Source: Clostridia bacterium
Lineage (GTDB): Bacteria > Bacillota > Clostridia > Lachnospirales > JAOARL01
Assembly (NCBI GenBank): GCA_025210555.1
Contig: JAOARL010000014.1
Coordinates: 1-64,000 of the forward strand
Length of the DNA: 64,000 nt
Direction: 5' to 3'
Within the stretch, counting starts at the first letter, position 1. Every line of letters starts with the position of its first letter. Positions 8,097 through 16,317 of the stretch are shown piece after piece. The notes below the pieces were generated by a model. It saw only the letters and a list, made by a program, of their open reading frames with translations. It was not told where the DNA came from and did not search any database. The translations under genes were made by a program, and so were the position numbers.

Positions 8097-9476
8097 ATGG
8101 GTAGAGATAAATATATTAAGGAAGTTACAAATATATCATCTCCAATAGTTGTTCAAGAATTAAGCTTAGCTACGATAGCTATGGTTGATGCTGCTATGAT
8201 AGCTAGGCTAGGTAAAGAGCAATTAGCAGGAATTGCAGTAACTAGACCAATACTATGGGTAATAGATGCTTTTATAGCATTTATAATAATAGGTTTGCTA
8301 TCGATATTATCGAGATCAGTTGGACGAAAACAATTTAAGGCTGCAAAAAAGATTTTTGCTAATGCAATTATACTTGGAATAGTTTTTTCATTAATATTCA
8401 CGGGTTTAATGCTAATTAGAATTGATTTAATACCTAAATTTATGGGAGTAAAAGATAATATTCTAGTGTATGCAAATATATATTTGACTTATATCGTAAT
8501 TAGTTTAATGTTTAGATATTTTATAAGAATTTCATCAACAGGAATATCAAGTTATGGGAACACTAAGATAGTTTCAAAAATAAATATAATTATAAATGTT
8601 CTTAATATAGTATTAAATTATTTTTTCATATTTGAAACTAAAACATTTTATTTAGGAGGCATTTATTATATTGTTCCAAGGTTGGGACTTGGAGTGTCTG
8701 GAGCTGCCATAGCTACACTATTATCTCAGATTGTTGGAGCAATAATATTTCTGATATATATTATAAAAAACAAATATATAGATTTAAGACAGTTTAAATT
8801 AGATAAAGAGGTTGTAGATCAAATGTTTAAAGTTGGTATACCTGCATCATTTGATGATACTTTATATTGCTTTGGGTATATTGTATGGTCAAAGTTACTT
8901 GTTGTTATAAACCCTATATTTTTATCAGTTTTTTATATAGTAGATTCTATAGAGGTGTTTTCTAACTCAATAGGTAGAGGTATTGCAAAAGGAACTGGAA
9001 TATTGATAGGTAAAAAAATAGGAGAGAAAGAAAAGAATAAGATTGGCAGTATTTTGCATTCGGGACTTAAAATCACAAGTTTAATTGGAGCAACATTTAC
9101 TCTTGTATTCATATTTTTTGGTAAAAATTTAGTTTATATAATGACCTCAGATTTTGAATTAATACCGCTTGCGACTATAGTTTACTTTTTTGTAGGTATT
9201 TACCAAATAGCATTTAATAGATCAATGATATATGAAGAAGCTTTAAGAGTTACAACAGCAACAAAAAGAACTTTTTTGATAAATATGATTGCTATGTATT
9301 GTATCAGAATTGGAAGTTTGAGCCTATGTATATATATTGGATGCAAAAATATTTATGCACTAGGTATATCTATGGTGTTGTTTCATTTTGTTAGGTATAG
9401 CATGTTCTGGTTGTCTATGAAACTTGAGTTTGATAAGTATGAGACAATCGCTGAAAATACTATTATAATTGAATGA
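8097..9476 (+). CDS. MATE family efflux transporter
   Basis: A 459-residue multidrug and toxin extrusion family protein with about 12 hydrophobic segments. The N-terminal half shows the MATE pattern IVVQELSLATIAMVDAAMI and a GKEQLAGIAV loop, as in NorM/DinF-type proteins that exchange Na+ or H+ for cationic compounds. A GGGGGG ribosome binding site precedes the ATG. It lies directly after the MFS gene and just ahead of the glycosylase-like gene. Confidence 0.87.
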   Translation: MGRDKYIKEVTNISSPIVVQELSLATIAMVDAAMIARLGKEQLAGIAVTRPILWVIDAFIAFIIIGLLSILSRSVGRKQFKAAKKIFANAIILGIVFSLIFTGLMLIRIDLIPKFMGVKDNILVYANIYLTYIVISLMFRYFIRISSTGISSYGNTKIVSKINIIINVLNIVLNYFFIFETKTFYLGGIYYIVPRLGLGVSGAAIATLLSQIVGAIIFLIYIIKNKYIDLRQFKLDKEVVDQMFKVGIPASFDDTLYCFGYIVWSKLLVVINPIFLSVFYIVDSIEVFSNSIGRGIAKGTGILIGKKIGEKEKNKIGSILHSGLKITSLIGATFTLVFIFFGKNLVYIMTSDFELIPLATIVYFFVGIYQIAFNRSMIYEEALRVTTATKRTFLINMIAMYCIRIGSLSLCIYIGCKNIYALGISMVLFHFVRYSMFWLSMKLEFDKYETIAENTIIIE

Positions 9477-9493
9477 GAGAGTAGTGTGATATT

Positions 9494-10069
9494 TTGAAAT
9501 TTGATGAACTTAAAAAATCAATATTAAAATGCAGAGAATGTGAAGAAAAATTTGGATTTAAACCAAACCCCGTTGTTCATGGTAAAGCTAAAACTAAAAT
9601 ATTTCAGATAAGTCAAGCTCCGTCAAAAAATGTTCATATGACGGGCAAACCATTTACAGATGCTAGCGGAAAGAAATTAGTAGAGCAGTGGTATGGAATA
9701 AGTTATGATAAATTTTATAATGAAGATAATTTTTATATAACTGCTTTAGCACATTGTTTCCCAGGTAAAACTAAGAGCGGCGGAGATAGATTGCCACCAT
9801 CTGTATGTACAAAAAAAGGGTTGATAAAAGAAATGGATGTAGTTGAAAAAGAACTTTATATAGTTATAGGAAGTAGGGCTGCTAAGTTTTTATTTCCAAA
9901 TGTAGATTTTAAAGAGTTAGTTATGAATACATATAAACTTGGTGATATTGATGTAATTGTTCTGACACATCCTTCACCACTTAATATAAAGTGGTTTAAA
10001 GATAACCCAGAGTTTTATGACTATAGATTAGAAGAGATAAGGCAAAGAGTGAAAGCTACAATAATTTGA
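9494..10069 (+). CDS. Uracil-DNA glycosylase superfamily protein with probable Fe-S cluster
   Basis: A 191-residue protein of the UDG superfamily. Four cysteines (C13, C16, C88, C105) are placed as the 4Fe-4S ligands of family 4/5 glycosylases, and the C-terminal HPSPLN motif (159-164) matches the family's DNA-intercalating loop. The motif A region reads QISQAPS at about 38-44 instead of the canonical GEAPG, so substrate range or activity may differ. It would excise uracil or a related base from DNA in the cytoplasm. The start is a TTG with a weak ribosome binding site after the MATE stop. A terminator-like hairpin lies at 10120. Confidence 0.75.
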   Translation: MKFDELKKSILKCRECEEKFGFKPNPVVHGKAKTKIFQISQAPSKNVHMTGKPFTDASGKKLVEQWYGISYDKFYNEDNFYITALAHCFPGKTKSGGDRLPPSVCTKKGLIKEMDVVEKELYIVIGSRAAKFLFPNVDFKELVMNTYKLGDIDVIVLTHPSPLNIKWFKDNPEFYDYRLEEIRQRVKATII

Positions 10070-10081
10070 TTGAAAATAACA

Positions 10082-10109
10082 TTGAATATTATCATGATTA
10101 TGATAAAAT
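10082..10109 (+). promoter_or_regulatory. Promoter directly ahead of a hairpin, for the APH-like gene
   Basis: TTGAAT at 10082-10087 and TAAAAT at 10104-10109, 16 bp apart. The predicted start lies about 4 nt before the hairpin at 10120, repeating the arrangement seen at 6786-6850. Confidence 0.5.
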
Positions 10110-10119
10110 AATATTAAAG

Positions 10120-10154
10120 AAAGATGTAGTTACTTATGTAAATGCGTCTTTTTT
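10120..10154 (+). terminator. Terminator-like hairpin
   Basis: AAAGATG pairs with CGTCTTT, extended inward by a second imperfect stem around a TTAT loop, followed by a T-run. It can terminate the glycosylase transcript or attenuate the APH-like gene. Confidence 0.65.
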
Positions 10155-10180
10155 TAGTATAAAAATATAGGAGGTATTTT

Positions 10181-11083
10181 ATGAATGGAGTATCTGTAAC
10201 TAATATTTTTGAAAGGATAATTGAAGTAGAAGAATTAAACAAAGGCTGGTCAGATGATAAGAAGTACATCGGAAAAGATGAATGTGGTAATAAATACTTA
10301 ATTAGAAAAAGCTCTTTGGAACTTAAAGAAATCAAAAGGGCGGAGTATGCCTACTTGAAGAAAGTAAGTGAACTTGATATAAATGTATCTAAGCCAATAG
10401 AGTATAAAGAAGATGATGAATATGTTTATATGTTGATAAGCTGGATAGATGGAGATGATGCAAGTGATGTAATTAAAACACTAAATCCAGAAAAGCAATA
10501 TAAGTTAGGGATAGTAGCAGGCAAGTATCTTAAAGATATACATACAATAAAGGCGGAGGTAACTAGTATTTGGGAAGAAAAATTTAATTATAAGATAGAT
10601 AAAAAAATCAGAAGGTATAGAGATGCAGACATAGAAGTTGAAGGCGCTGATATGCTAATAAAATACGTAGAAACCCATAGGTACCTTTTAAAAGGTAGAA
10701 AACAAAGTTTCCATCATGGAGATTATCATATAGCTAATATGATAATTAATGATAATAAAGAACTTGGGATAATAGATTTTAACAGATTTGATTTTGGAGA
10801 TCCTTGGGAGGAGTTCAATAGAATTGTATGGTCAGCACAAATTAGTGAAGAATTTGCAACGGGAACAATAAATGGTTATTTTAACAATAAAGTACCAAGT
10901 GACTTCTTCGAGCTTATGGCACTTTATATTGGAGTTAGTCAAATTGGTGGTTTGGTTTGGGGCTATGAATATAGTGAGTCTCAATATAAAGTCATACTAA
11001 AGTTATTTAAAGATGTTTTAAGTTGGTATGATAATTTTGAAAGAGTAGTGCCTAGTTGGTATAAGGGTATAATAAATTATTAG
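10181..11083 (+). CDS. Aminoglycoside phosphotransferase-like kinase
   Basis: A 300-residue small-molecule kinase of the APH/choline kinase fold. The catalytic loop HGDYHIAN has H179, D181 and N186, and the metal-binding IIDFNR has D199. APH-family members phosphorylate aminoglycosides, macrolides, homoserine or fructosamine; nothing here fixes the substrate, so antibiotic resistance should not be assumed. The ATG has ATAGGAGGT upstream. The pyrophosphatase gene starts 11 bp after the stop, so the pair is probably co-transcribed. Confidence 0.82.
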   Translation: MNGVSVTNIFERIIEVEELNKGWSDDKKYIGKDECGNKYLIRKSSLELKEIKRAEYAYLKKVSELDINVSKPIEYKEDDEYVYMLISWIDGDDASDVIKTLNPEKQYKLGIVAGKYLKDIHTIKAEVTSIWEEKFNYKIDKKIRRYRDADIEVEGADMLIKYVETHRYLLKGRKQSFHHGDYHIANMIINDNKELGIIDFNRFDFGDPWEEFNRIVWSAQISEEFATGTINGYFNNKVPSDFFELMALYIGVSQIGGLVWGYEYSESQYKVILKLFKDVLSWYDNFERVVPSWYKGIINY

Positions 11084-11094
11084 GAGTGGTGTAT

Positions 11095-11442
11095 ATGAAT
11101 ATTTTTGATTATATAGGAAAGACAATTGATATTGTAATGGATAGACCTTTGGGAAGTGAACATCCAAAGTTTAAATGGAGATACCCAGTTAATTATGGAT
11201 ATATACCAGATACTGTAAGTGGAGATGGTGAAGAAATAGATGTTTTCTTATTAGGCGTATTTGAATCAGTTAATAAATATGAGGGAAAATGCATTGCTGT
11301 TATTGAAAGAGAAGATGATAATGAGTATAAACTAGTAGCAGTACCTGAAGATAAGAAGTATAATAAAGATCAAATAGAAGTTTTAGTTGAATTTCAAGAA
11401 AGATTTTTTAATTCAAAAATAATTATGGAGCAGGACTTATAG
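11095..11442 (+). CDS. Inorganic pyrophosphatase-like protein (short form)
   Basis: A 115-residue protein related to family I soluble inorganic pyrophosphatases, which hydrolyse PPi to phosphate. Seen: the YPVNYGYIP motif (30-38) and DGEEIDV (44-50), corresponding to the catalytic aspartate cluster. The chain is much shorter than the usual 160-180 residues, ending after about three quarters of the barrel, as in a group of short clostridial homologues. The ATG at 11095 has GGAG 8 nt upstream; the GTG nine bases earlier overlaps that site. The stop codon lies within the loop of a terminator hairpin. Confidence 0.78.
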   Translation: MNIFDYIGKTIDIVMDRPLGSEHPKFKWRYPVNYGYIPDTVSGDGEEIDVFLLGVFESVNKYEGKCIAVIEREDDNEYKLVAVPEDKKYNKDQIEVLVEFQERFFNSKIIMEQDL

Positions 11443-11455
11443 TCTTGCTCTCTTT
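11428..11455 (+). terminator. Terminator overlapping the pyrophosphatase stop codon
   Basis: A 10-bp stem GAGCAGGACT / AGTCTTGCTC around a TAT loop, followed by TCTTT. The stop codon (11440-11442) lies in the hairpin. Confidence 0.75.
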
Positions 11456-11472
11456 GAATTATCAGAAAATTA

Positions 11473-11501
11473 TTGAAAAAGCGGATAGCAAATGATAAAA
11501 T
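11473..11501 (+). promoter_or_regulatory. Promoter for the GNAT operon, with conserved upstream element
   Basis: TTGAAA at 11473-11478 and TAAAAT at 11496-11501 with a 17-bp spacer. TCAGAAAATTA abuts the -35 box at 11462-11472. The stretch 11453-11476 matches 148-171 at 23 of 24 positions. Confidence 0.75.
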
Positions 11502-11529
11502 AGGGATAATAAAAATGGAGGTTAGTATT

Positions 11530-12201
11530 ATGAAAAATTATGAGCTTTTAAGTTCATTTTATAAAGATATTGGGGAACTAGGCATATATGAAGTTACTGA
11601 AAATGAAGAGTATTATACCATAAAAAGCGATAATAAAATCTGGCCTAAGTATGTGTTTCCTAAATTAGAGAATATAAATGCAGTGTGGAATCGAAGATTT
11701 GAAATAATGGAAAAAGAAGACCAAAATATTATATATCCAGATTTAAATAAAAATATAAATGATGTTCCACATATTATAGCAATGAGTCATAGTGGTGGTT
11801 TAGGAATTAGTGATTATAAATATAATGTTATTGAAGTTAAGAGTGAAGAAGACAAAGAAAAATTTTCTTATTTAAATGGTATATTTAATAAGGAAGAAAT
11901 AACAAATATGATAGAATCAAATAAATTTAAATTTTACTATATAGATGGAAACCCAGAACCATCAGCAGTGGCATTTACACATATCAAAGATAATAGAGCT
12001 AGCATTTATGGACTATACACTAATAAAGGTTGTAGGAAAATGGGTGTTGGTAGATGTATAATGGAATATATAATGGATGATATGTATAATAAGTATGGAA
12101 TAGAAGAGATACACTTACAGTCAACTGAAATGGGTTATAGTTTATATGAAAAACTAAGATATAAAGCTTTGTTTAATTATTATAAAATAAGGAGTAAATA
12201 A
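11530..12201 (+). CDS. GNAT family N-acetyltransferase
   Basis: A 223-residue protein. The C-terminal half (from about residue 105) has the GNAT fold: the acetyl-CoA loop GCRKMGVGRC (about 157-166) fits Q/RxxGxG/A, followed by a strand and the YEKLRYK segment typical of the C-terminal end. The N-terminal part is not recognised. It would transfer an acetyl group to an unknown amine. The ATG at 11530 has GGAGG at 11517-11521; the upstream in-frame start lies in the promoter and is rejected. Its TAA shares one base with the ATG of the next gene. Confidence 0.75.
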   Translation: MKNYELLSSFYKDIGELGIYEVTENEEYYTIKSDNKIWPKYVFPKLENINAVWNRRFEIMEKEDQNIIYPDLNKNINDVPHIIAMSHSGGLGISDYKYNVIEVKSEEDKEKFSYLNGIFNKEEITNMIESNKFKFYYIDGNPEPSAVAFTHIKDNRASIYGLYTNKGCRKMGVGRCIMEYIMDDMYNKYGIEEIHLQSTEMGYSLYEKLRYKALFNYYKIRSK

Positions 12202-12878
12202 TGAGTAGAAATTGTATATCATTTGTTTCAGCGCCAGCATCTGGCAAAGGAACAGCAATAAAAAATATGGAAGAATTAATGAAAGGTTTTGATATAAAGA
12301 CAATAGCAATAGGTGGATATATTAGAACACTAAAAAAAGAAGATAAGATACCTCAAGATCATAGAGAAATTAGTAAAGAAGAACTTAATAAGTTTATTTT
12401 TGAAAGAGTATCTCAAGATATAAATGAATATTATGAAGCATTAGGTGAAAGAGATAGCATTTTAGTGCTTGATAGTTTTCCGTTATATCCTTCACAATTT
12501 GCTATGTACGAAGATATACTAAAAGAATTTAATTTAAATGAATTAGGATGCGTAACACTTGAAGTGGATAAGGATGTATTAGTTGAAAGACAAAAGGGAA
12601 GACTGATATGTTCATCTTGCGATAATATTTACAACACAGCTATAGAAAGCAAGATGCCACCTGAAGAAGGTATTTGTGAATGCGGAGCAGAACTTGAAAA
12701 GAGAAAAGATGATAAAGACTTAGAAGTTATGATAGGTAGAATAGAGTCTTACTATAAGAAAGATAAAGTTATAATGGATTATTTTGAGGGGAAGAAGAAA
12801 CTTTTGAGAATAGATGGAAATGATGATGAGATGTTTATTGCTAAAGAAATTGTTAGTTATGTTAATAAAAATATATAA
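12201..12878 (+). CDS. Adenylate-kinase-like nucleoside monophosphate kinase, non-canonical
   Basis: A 225-residue P-loop protein laid out like adenylate kinase: P-loop APASGKGT (11-18), NMP-binding region, and a LID carrying a zinc-type cysteine set C137-x2-C140 and C159-x-C161 followed by KRKDDKD. Differences from true Adk: the usual GxPGxGKGT is APASGKGT and the DGFPR core is DSFPLYP at 91-97, so the arginine that contacts substrate is absent. It may phosphorylate another nucleotide or have altered specificity. Its position after a GNAT gene, with overlapping stop and start codons, is not the ribosomal-protein operon where adk normally sits. Confidence 0.7.
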   Translation: MSRNCISFVSAPASGKGTAIKNMEELMKGFDIKTIAIGGYIRTLKKEDKIPQDHREISKEELNKFIFERVSQDINEYYEALGERDSILVLDSFPLYPSQFAMYEDILKEFNLNELGCVTLEVDKDVLVERQKGRLICSSCDNIYNTAIESKMPPEEGICECGAELEKRKDDKDLEVMIGRIESYYKKDKVIMDYFEGKKKLLRIDGNDDEMFIAKEIVSYVNKNI

Positions 12879-12892
12879 AAGTTGGTGGTGTT

Positions 12893-13609
12893 ATGTATAT
12901 CAAAAGAAAAGATGGAATAGATATACCAGTAATCATTAATGGTGAAGGTAACAAGATAGTTATATTATGTCATGGCTTTGGTGGAAAAAAAGAAAGTAGT
13001 ACTAATAGGTTAGTTGGAGAAGAGTTTCAAAAACAAGGATATAAAGTTATAGCTTTTGATTTTACTGGACAAGGTGAACGGTTAGATGAGGGAGAAGAAA
13101 TAAGAGTTAAAAGTTGTCTTGAAGATTTAGATACAGTGATTAAATATTTTTCGAAAGAAGTAGAAGAAATAAGTTTATTTGGATCAAGTTTTGGTGGGTA
13201 TATGACACTTTTATATGCATCAAGAAATAATTGGAACAGAGGGAATATATATCTTAAGTCACCAGCATTAGAACTAAGTAATGTTTTGTGGAATATGCTA
13301 GGTGAAAAAGAGAAGATAATAATTACATCTAAGGGATATGGAGCGATAGTTCATAAAAATGGAAATGTCACAATATCATTAGCATTTTTAGATGAATTAA
13401 AAAGAATAGATATATATGAGGAGTTTAGTAAGAGTAATATAAAAGTTAAGATAGTTCATGGAGATGCAGATAAAACAGCTTTATACAAATGCTCTAAAAA
13501 ACTAGATCATGAAAATGAAGGTAGGGTGGAATTAAAACCTTCAGTAGATGGAGATCATTTTATGAAAAGAGTTGTGGATAAAGAGGCAATACTTAGTATT
13601 ATAAAATAG
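12893..13609 (+). CDS. Alpha/beta hydrolase
   Basis: A 238-residue cytoplasmic serine hydrolase. The nucleophile elbow GSSFG (97-101) places S99 as catalytic serine, CHGFGG (26-31) forms the oxyanion region, HGDADKT (189-195) holds the acid and DGDH (219-222) the histidine. Family members are esterases, lipases or acyltransferases; the substrate is unknown. It lies 14 bp after the kinase-like gene and 9 bp before a Nudix gene, in the same presumed operon. Confidence 0.85.
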   Translation: MYIKRKDGIDIPVIINGEGNKIVILCHGFGGKKESSTNRLVGEEFQKQGYKVIAFDFTGQGERLDEGEEIRVKSCLEDLDTVIKYFSKEVEEISLFGSSFGGYMTLLYASRNNWNRGNIYLKSPALELSNVLWNMLGEKEKIIITSKGYGAIVHKNGNVTISLAFLDELKRIDIYEEFSKSNIKVKIVHGDADKTALYKCSKKLDHENEGRVELKPSVDGDHFMKRVVDKEAILSIIK

Positions 13610-13618
13610 GAGGATACT

Positions 13619-14095
13619 ATGAGTTATATTTTAGAACTTAGAAATGCACTTAAAGAGGAATACAGACATATGCCTATAATACAGGTAGGTGCAGCGATTG
13701 TAGTAGCTAAAGGGAATGAAATATTACTTCAAAGAAGAACAGACAATGATAAGTGGGGACTTCCAGGAGGAGTTCAAGAGTTAAAAGAAAGTGTTAGAAC
13801 TAATGCAGTTAGAGAATTATATGAAGAAACTAATTTAATAACTAGAGAAGAGGACTTAATATTATTTGAAGTGTTTTCAGGATCATCTAGATATTCAAAA
13901 TATCCAAATGGAGATGAAGTATATAATAATACAACAGTGTTTGTTGTTAAAGAATATACAGGTGAACTTAAGTGTGATGAAGAAAGTAAAGAACTTAAAT
14001 TCTTTGATGTAGATAATCTTCCAGATGGAATGTTTGAAGATGAAAGAATAATGTTTGATACTTATATAGAGAAGTTAAAAGTTGGTTTAATATAA
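13619..14095 (+). CDS. Nudix hydrolase
   Basis: A 158-residue Nudix protein with an intact box G-x5-E-x7-RE-L-x-EE-x-x-L (GVQELKE ... RELYEETNL, about residues 49-72). The N-terminal extension ELRNALKEEYRHMPI before the Nudix fold resembles a group of clostridial MutT-like proteins. It is a second Nudix gene, not closely similar to that at 5044. It is preceded by AGGAGG and followed by a terminator. Confidence 0.87.
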   Translation: MSYILELRNALKEEYRHMPIIQVGAAIVVAKGNEILLQRRTDNDKWGLPGGVQELKESVRTNAVRELYEETNLITREEDLILFEVFSGSSRYSKYPNGDEVYNNTTVFVVKEYTGELKCDEESKELKFFDVDNLPDGMFEDERIMFDTYIEKLKVGLI

Positions 14096-14104
14096 GAAAG
14101 TATT

Positions 14105-14139
14105 AAAATAGTCAATATACTATATATAGGCTATTTTTT
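14105..14139 (+). terminator. Terminator after the Nudix gene
   Basis: A 9-bp stem AAAATAGTC / GGCTATTTT with a 15-nt loop, followed by T-rich sequence. Confidence 0.7.
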
Positions 14140-14188
14140 ATTAAATTATTATAATTTAAAAAATAATTAAAAAATTCTCTTATATCCT

Positions 14189-14217
14189 TTGACATACCCG
14201 GGGGCTATTGATATTAT
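14189..14217 (+). promoter_or_regulatory. Near-consensus promoter with a CCCGGGGG spacer
   Basis: TTGACA at 14189-14194, 17 bp, TATTAT at 14212-14217. The spacer holds ACCCGGGGG, a striking GC patch in AT-rich DNA. The start codon must lie downstream, at 14253. Confidence 0.8.
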
Positions 14218-14252
14218 TGTATGAGGAACAATTTATTTTAGGGGGACTTTTG

Positions 14253-15776
14253 ATGAGGGGAAATGAAACATTAGATTTAAATCGCAGTATTATTTTTGAA
14301 AAAGATCAATTAGAGAGACTTATAAATAAACATAAAAAAAGAAGATTTTTTGGGAAATTACCATTTTTCAGAAAAGGATATAAATTATTAACAGATACAA
14401 TTGAAGCTAAAAAGGAAATTATAGGTTCACTTGAAGATTTTATTGGTGTTAGAGAGAACACACATGAAGTTCTTGAAAGTGAAACAGAAACATTAACACC
14501 AAAAGGTAGCTTAATGGAAGGTATGCAAGATGATGTTAATCAAATGAGATTATCTAAAAAAGAATTAGAAGCTAGAATTGCAGATATAAAGAAAGTTAAT
14601 AAAGAAATTTTAGCGTTCCAAAAAGTAATAGCTGGAATACATGGTGACCATGTTAGAGATTCACTTGAGCAATCAAGAGATTCTAAAGCTCCAGATTATG
14701 TAGTTGAAGACTGGACACAAGGTAAACATGTAGTTGAGGATTATAATACAAAAATGCAAAAGGTTATAGATGTTTTAAATAAGCACTATATGAATAAAGA
14801 AAACAAATTACTTGCAAATGATGCTCTTAGAATAAATGAGAGTTTTATTGAGTACTTAAATAATAGTAAAGCGGCTAAAGTTATGAAAAGTTTAGTTGAT
14901 AAATGGTCTAAATATAAGAGTGGATATCTAACAAGAGAAAAGGTTTTAGTTAAAGGTGTAGAAAACACAACTAAAATGCTTAATGATATAGACATTAACT
15001 TGAATATTAATGATGAGAATTTAGCTAGTATTAAAGAAGTTATATCAAATAGAATTGTTATTGATAAGATTGATCATGAATTTAATGCTAAAGCTAATGA
15101 TGTAAAAAAAGAGTTTTTTAAAGAAGAAGTAGTTCAAGAAAGAGAACAAGTTATTGGTGAAACAATAACTAATCTTTCAAAAATGGTTATGACAAAAGAT
15201 GAACTTGTAAATGCACTAGATAATTTATTAGAGTTAACAGAAAGTGTTGGTATTGCATCAGCAGAGTTTGTTAATACTAAGAAAGTAGCTAGTACTATTA
15301 AGAAGCATATTAAAGCATCTAACGTTATGAAAACTATATTAAGTAATGATTTATCAGAAGAAGGTTTAATTGAAATGATAAAAGCTAAATATAGCATTCA
15401 TTTAGGTGATGAGATGCTTGTTGAAGTAACAGGTATAGCTAACATCAAAAAGATTATAACTAACAGTGGTAAGAGTATAATTGACAAATATTTAGCGGAA
15501 GAAGTTAAGAGACAATTAGAAGTACTTATGACTATTGAAGAAATGAAAGATAGAGTAATGGGAAGCGAAAGTGGAGACGAAAACTTATTAAGAATTGATC
15601 TTAAGGTTAATGGTCTTGACGAGCTTAACAAAAGACTTGCTGATTTGGATATAGCGTTATATGTTAAAAAATCAGAGCAAATTAAAGGTAAGTATGAAAT
15701 CTCAATTGATAATGCAGCAGTTGAAGCGGATATATCATTTGATATGGAAGAGGAAGAAGAACTTACAGCATCATAA
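14253..15776 (+). CDS. Large helical protein of unknown function
   Basis: A 507-residue protein, Lys/Glu/Asn rich, with long amphipathic helical stretches (about 70-130 and 270-420) suggesting coiled coil, a basic patch KHKKRRFFGKLPFFRK at about 26-41, and a very acidic tail MEEEEELTAS. No signal peptide, membrane helix or known motif is seen. I chose the ATG at 14253 because AGGGGGA lies 6 nt upstream and the promoter occupies the sequence before it. A strong promoter and own terminator suggest an abundant structural or binding protein. I do not recognise the family. It heads a block of unknown genes reaching 19.7 kb. Confidence 0.75.
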   Translation: MRGNETLDLNRSIIFEKDQLERLINKHKKRRFFGKLPFFRKGYKLLTDTIEAKKEIIGSLEDFIGVRENTHEVLESETETLTPKGSLMEGMQDDVNQMRLSKKELEARIADIKKVNKEILAFQKVIAGIHGDHVRDSLEQSRDSKAPDYVVEDWTQGKHVVEDYNTKMQKVIDVLNKHYMNKENKLLANDALRINESFIEYLNNSKAAKVMKSLVDKWSKYKSGYLTREKVLVKGVENTTKMLNDIDINLNINDENLASIKEVISNRIVIDKIDHEFNAKANDVKKEFFKEEVVQEREQVIGETITNLSKMVMTKDELVNALDNLLELTESVGIASAEFVNTKKVASTIKKHIKASNVMKTILSNDLSEEGLIEMIKAKYSIHLGDEMLVEVTGIANIKKIITNSGKSIIDKYLAEEVKRQLEVLMTIEEMKDRVMGSESGDENLLRIDLKVNGLDELNKRLADLDIALYVKKSEQIKGKYEISIDNAAVEADISFDMEEEEELTAS

Positions 15777-15777
15777 T

Positions 15778-15802
15778 AAAAAGGCATTTTAGGTGCTTTT
15801 TT
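15778..15802 (+). terminator. Terminator after the helical protein
   Basis: An 8-bp stem AAAAGGCA / TGCTTTTT with one G-U pair, T-run included in the 3' arm. Confidence 0.6.
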
Positions 15803-15835
15803 AGATTTTAAATAATTATAAAAGGAGTAGATAAA

Positions 15836-16153
15836 ATGTTTGATAGCCAATTTGGATTTGAAGACGAAATTAATGAATTAGGAAATGGAATAATAAGTAG
15901 AAGAGATGTATTAAGAGAACCACACAAAGTAACTGTAGAGATACCTACTGGAGATAATGAGTTTTTTGGCAATATTACTGTAAGGGTTAATATGAGAACA
16001 TCAGAAACAAGTATAAATGGTAAGAAATTTCCAAATTCAGCTGTTGCAAATCTTATAGATTATTATAGAGAGTATAATTGTGATGATGGTTATGAGCATA
16101 TCTTTGCAAAAGAAGACGAGGAAGAAACTACAGAGGCAGAAGTAGGAGAATAA
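15836..16153 (+). CDS. Small protein of unknown function with acidic tail
   Basis: A 105-residue protein starting at an ATG behind AAAGGAG. The middle (about 28-65) looks like beta strands (VTVEIPTG ... NITVRVNMRTSE), and the last 15 residues are strongly acidic. No known family. It lies between two terminators, though read-through from the 507-residue gene is possible; the shared acidic C-terminus hints that the two may be related in function. Confidence 0.65.
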   Translation: MFDSQFGFEDEINELGNGIISRRDVLREPHKVTVEIPTGDNEFFGNITVRVNMRTSETSINGKKFPNSAVANLIDYYREYNCDDGYEHIFAKEDEEETTEAEVGE

Positions 16154-16177
16154 TGTATTAATTTAATATTATATTTT

Positions 16178-16216
16178 AAAAGAGATTTAGAATGTTTATC
16201 CTAAATCTCTTTTTTA
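16178..16216 (+). terminator. Terminator after the small acidic-tail protein
   Basis: A perfect 13-bp stem of AAAAGAGATTTAG with its complement, 10-nt loop, followed by a T-run. Confidence 0.85.
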
Positions 16217-16317
16217 TTGTGAAAAATATAATGTAAAAAGTATGAAAATTAAGAAAAAGTATATGAAAAAAAGCTAAATGGTAGTATAATTATAGTAAGA
16301 GAGGATGGTGAATAAAT

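Noticed and set aside
10181-11083. APH-like gene as an antibiotic-resistance gene
   Set aside because: Only the kinase fold is visible; many APH-like proteins act on metabolites, and no resistance-gene hallmark is seen.
15398-15850. 150-residue minus-strand open frame
   Set aside because: Shadow of the 507-residue gene; Ser/Leu-rich translation typical of antisense to a Lys/Glu-rich gene, no ribosome binding site.
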